Assembly (NCBI GenBank): GCA_015501075.1
Contig: JADNYJ010000010.1
Coordinates: 310,001 to 374,000 of the forward strand
Length of the DNA stretch: 64,000 bases
Direction: 5' to 3'
From: Gymnopilus junonius
Taxonomy: Eukaryota > Basidiomycota > Agaricomycetes > Agaricales > Galerinaceae
Positions 61,778 to 64,000 of this stretch are shown here, piece after piece. The stretch's first letter is position 1, and each line of letters opens with the position of its first letter. Under the pieces are notes generated by a model that saw only the letters and a list, made by a program, of their open reading frames with translations, was not told where the DNA came from and searched no databases. A program made the translations under genes and the position numbers.

Positions 61778-63307
61778 ATGCCTTCTCAAGCTGAGCGCAA
61801 GCGCGCGCGGACACGAACTAAACCAAATGTGGCACGCAAAGTGAAATCTTCAAGTTTCAGTTGGGAGGTACGAATGTTTTTACGAATCTTTCATCTCCCT
61901 TCAGTATTAATATAAAAGCGCGCAGGCTGTTGCTTTCGCAATCTTAATAGCAGCTGCTTCATCTACCTATTATTACTTTAATTACTCCAAAATAAGTCTA
62001 CTGCCCGTTTCATCAGAATCAACAGAGCAGGATTTCAAAGAGGATGTGCCTAGAACACCCTGGGAGCCCACACCAGACAACTCTATCTTTAATGTGGTTG
62101 ATATTCCAGGGAAAGGGAAGGGGGTCATAGCTGGACGCGACATAAAGGTATTTATTTTCACTTGTCTTGTTGCTTTCGTCAGTCATAGTCAAATAGCAAG
62201 GGGAACTCGTCCTTCGTGATCGCCCTTTATTCATACTTCCTCGAGCAAGTGGGTCCCCCTTCATGAGGTTGTAAAGGAGAACAGCTCAACTTTTTTTCTT
62301 GTTTGGATAGTAAATGGGTCTCCAATTGAACCAATAATAGAGAAACTGACCCAGCTCACGCCTGAAGAGCAAGAGGCATTCTTCGAGCTTTCCTTCGTCA
62401 ATTTTCCTACGCACTTGAATCCTGAAGAGCACCCAGCAGAAGTTGCGCTCGCGATATTCCAGACCAACGCGGTGTCAACTGGCGATGGTGTAGGTATATT
62501 CCCCACAATGGCGCGTTTAAACCATGGCTGTTCCAGCGCATTCAATGTTGTTTATATGTGGAGGCCCGAAGAAAATCAAATCGTTGTACATGCCTTAAAG
62601 GACGTGAAGCAAGGAGAGGTAACAGAATTCCATTATATATATATAACGGGTTTGACAAACATACATTCCAGGAATTGATAACGACATATACCAACACCAG
62701 AAGGCCGCGAGATCAGCGGAGGTCAGTTCAAGACCAATTATTTTATTGCCCAACTCATCGAGAATTACAGAGCGTTCCTGCAGGATCACTATGGCTTCCA
62801 TTGCACCTGCGCTGTTTGCTCGCTTCCCGACGATCTTTCGAAAGCTTCAGACGAAAGGTTATCAAAAATCTCTTATTTGTACGAGAAGTTTGCCGGTTGG
62901 GGAAGGCAAGAAATCGATGGCACGCAGGCGATCGAATACATCCGGGAAATCTGGCGGATTGAAAACGAAGAAGGGTACACGAGTGAACGTGGCTCGTTGT
63001 CCGCTGATGCTGCATGGATCGCAGCGGCACACTCAGAGTAAGTTATTCTTCATTTCGGGCAGCGAAGATGGCGAATCATTTGACTGACGTTGGCGTCCTT
63101 CGCAGTGCGAATGCGACGCAAGCGTGGGCAGAGAAAGCCATACATTGGTTCACGGCTGAGATTGGTGCTGATACTCCGCAAGTGGTAACGCTCGAGGTGA
63201 TCGTGGACCATCCACAGCGGCATAGAGCCTGGGGCACTCGAGACGCTATGGATGTAGGAGGGCCAGACCAGGCGAGCGGTGAGTCGGGCTTCAATTTATC
63301 TAAATAA
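61778..63307 (+). CDS. SET-domain protein with N-terminal membrane anchor
   Basis: A SMYD-like SET methyltransferase. It starts MPSQAERKRARTRTKPNVAR, a basic stretch, then one hydrophobic segment at about residues 31-50 (AVAFAILIAAASSTYYYF), so the protein is probably anchored with the SET domain on one side. The SET part: GKGKGVIAGRDIKGELVLRD, VSTGDGVGIFPTMARLNHGC, FNVVYMW, VHALKDVKQGEELITTYTN, then a post-SET Cys set (FHCTCAVCSLP). The active core has LNHGC where the family usually has NHSC. Introns begin at 61862, 62149, 62241, 62620, 62717 and 63038; the intron beginning at 62241 was placed to avoid an in-frame TAA. It ends SGFNLSK. Substrate unknown. Confidence 0.85.
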
Positions 63308-63903
63308 CGATTCATCATTGAATCTGATGGGGCGGGGTTATCTGTCAGATTGATGATTCCATAATAAACTCGTCTCAAGAAATTTATGGTCATCGTTTAC
63401 AACACTTGCAGCAATGGGACCACGCCGGTTAACATACCCAAGGTCCTAAGTGAAGGTTGTCAGCGGAGTGGTGTAAGTTCGGGCCGTTCCAAAGGCCTCG
63501 GTCACATTATCGTACGACTGGACACTCAGCCTCTAACCTTTTTCGTGACCATTGGTCTCGCCAGGCGCTGCATTCTTGGGGTATTCGACGGATGTTTTGA
63601 CAATGCTGGGATGGAAGGATACCACAAACATTAGGCCGGCAATTTTTAATCGTGTAGCACCATATTTGTATTTCTCTGAGCTTGGAGGCTAAATAGTGTA
63701 TGGAAATCATATTTACGCACGATCTGCAAAGGCGGGTGGTTGGCATCAGGGACAAACATTTGGCGCAAAGTGAATTGAACCGGAGTTACGGCCACGTCTA
63801 AACTTGTCACATACCACAACTCGACTCTCTTTTCCATCTCGTCAAGCACTTGAGTGTGGGCACTCCGGTCTGCCCTTCTCTTTGGTACTGTTCTCTCTCC
63901 ACC
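63308..63903. other. Intergenic, no gene seen
   Basis: About 600 bp between the SET stop and the next start. Short frames on both strands lack motifs or splice logic. It probably contains the promoter of the gene starting at 63904. Confidence 0.45.
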
Positions 63904-64000
63904 ATGTCCGTCCCAGATGCCAATCGTTCTGCCTTTTCTCCAGCTTTCCCTTTACTCGCCATACCCATGGCCTCCTCTTCATCTGACATTGCTATTCTAG
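63904..64000 (+). CDS. 5' end of an unidentified gene, cut by the window edge
   Basis: An ATG in good context (ACCATG) opens a frame that stays open to the end of the window: MSVPDANRSAFSPAFPLLAI then PMASSSSDIAIL. Only 32 codons are visible, Ser/Ala/Pro-rich, so nothing can be said about the product. The upstream pyrimidine-rich strand (TTCTCTCTCCACC) is typical of a fungal promoter next to a start codon. Confidence 0.5.
   Translation, partial: MSVPDANRSAFSPAFPLLAIPMASSSSDIAIL

Noticed and set aside
63507..63849. Overlapping minus-strand frames near the right end
   Set aside because: Their text has no family pattern, and they lie in the promoter of the gene starting at 63904.

Overview
The window comes from a filamentous basidiomycete, most likely an agaricomycete. 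Genes are dense, lie on both strands and are cut by many introns of about 40-75 nt with GT..AG ends. The gene set is fungal: a Zn2Cys6 regulator, a Ral2-like kelch/BTB protein, an Mon1 homologue, a Ypd1-type phosphotransfer protein, and a DUG2 homologue that joins WD40 repeats to an M20 peptidase. Reading frames were assigned by eye from conserved motifs and splice signals; no database search was possible.

Layout. 0-7 kb: a small coiled-coil protein, a small predicted mitochondrial membrane protein, a class I fructose-bisphosphate aldolase (unexpected in a fungus), a pyridoxamine-phosphate oxidase and a kelch/BTB protein. 7-13 kb: a CHFR-like RING ubiquitin ligase and a Zn2Cys6 transcription factor. 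13-15.4 kb: a gene-free stretch holding a TA-flanked MITE candidate. 15.4-22.2 kb: SNIP1/Pml1, a zinc-finger protein, mitoribosomal mS41, a hairpin-rich spacer and MON1. 22.4-30 kb: a BTB protein, a zinc alcohol dehydrogenase and DUG2. 30-40 kb: a long disordered protein, a Dpb3/POLE4-like histone fold and DDB1. 40-51 kb: a VNX1-type cation/proton exchanger, a disordered protein, the Fe-S helicase CHL1/DDX11 and YPD1. 51-64 kb: a SUGCT-type CoA-transferase, a short-chain dehydrogenase, the splicing helicase PRP2, a CLYBL-type citramalyl-CoA lyase, a membrane-anchored SET protein and the first codons of one more gene.

Themes. Most genes are housekeeping and unrelated in function. Two groupings deserve attention. 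The CoA-transferase and the lyase lie about 7 kb apart and match the first and last steps of itaconate breakdown (itaconate to itaconyl-CoA, then citramalyl-CoA to acetyl-CoA and pyruvate). The histone-fold gene and DDB1 are only 94 bp apart and both belong to genome maintenance.

Quality warning. At least five otherwise intact genes or gene segments need exactly one extra base, usually in or beside a short homopolymer, to join two clearly coding frames (about 22690, 31537, 31607, 36095, 37847, 59195). All of them have the same sign. This looks more like systematic base loss in the sequence than like biology, and it will break automatic gene models.
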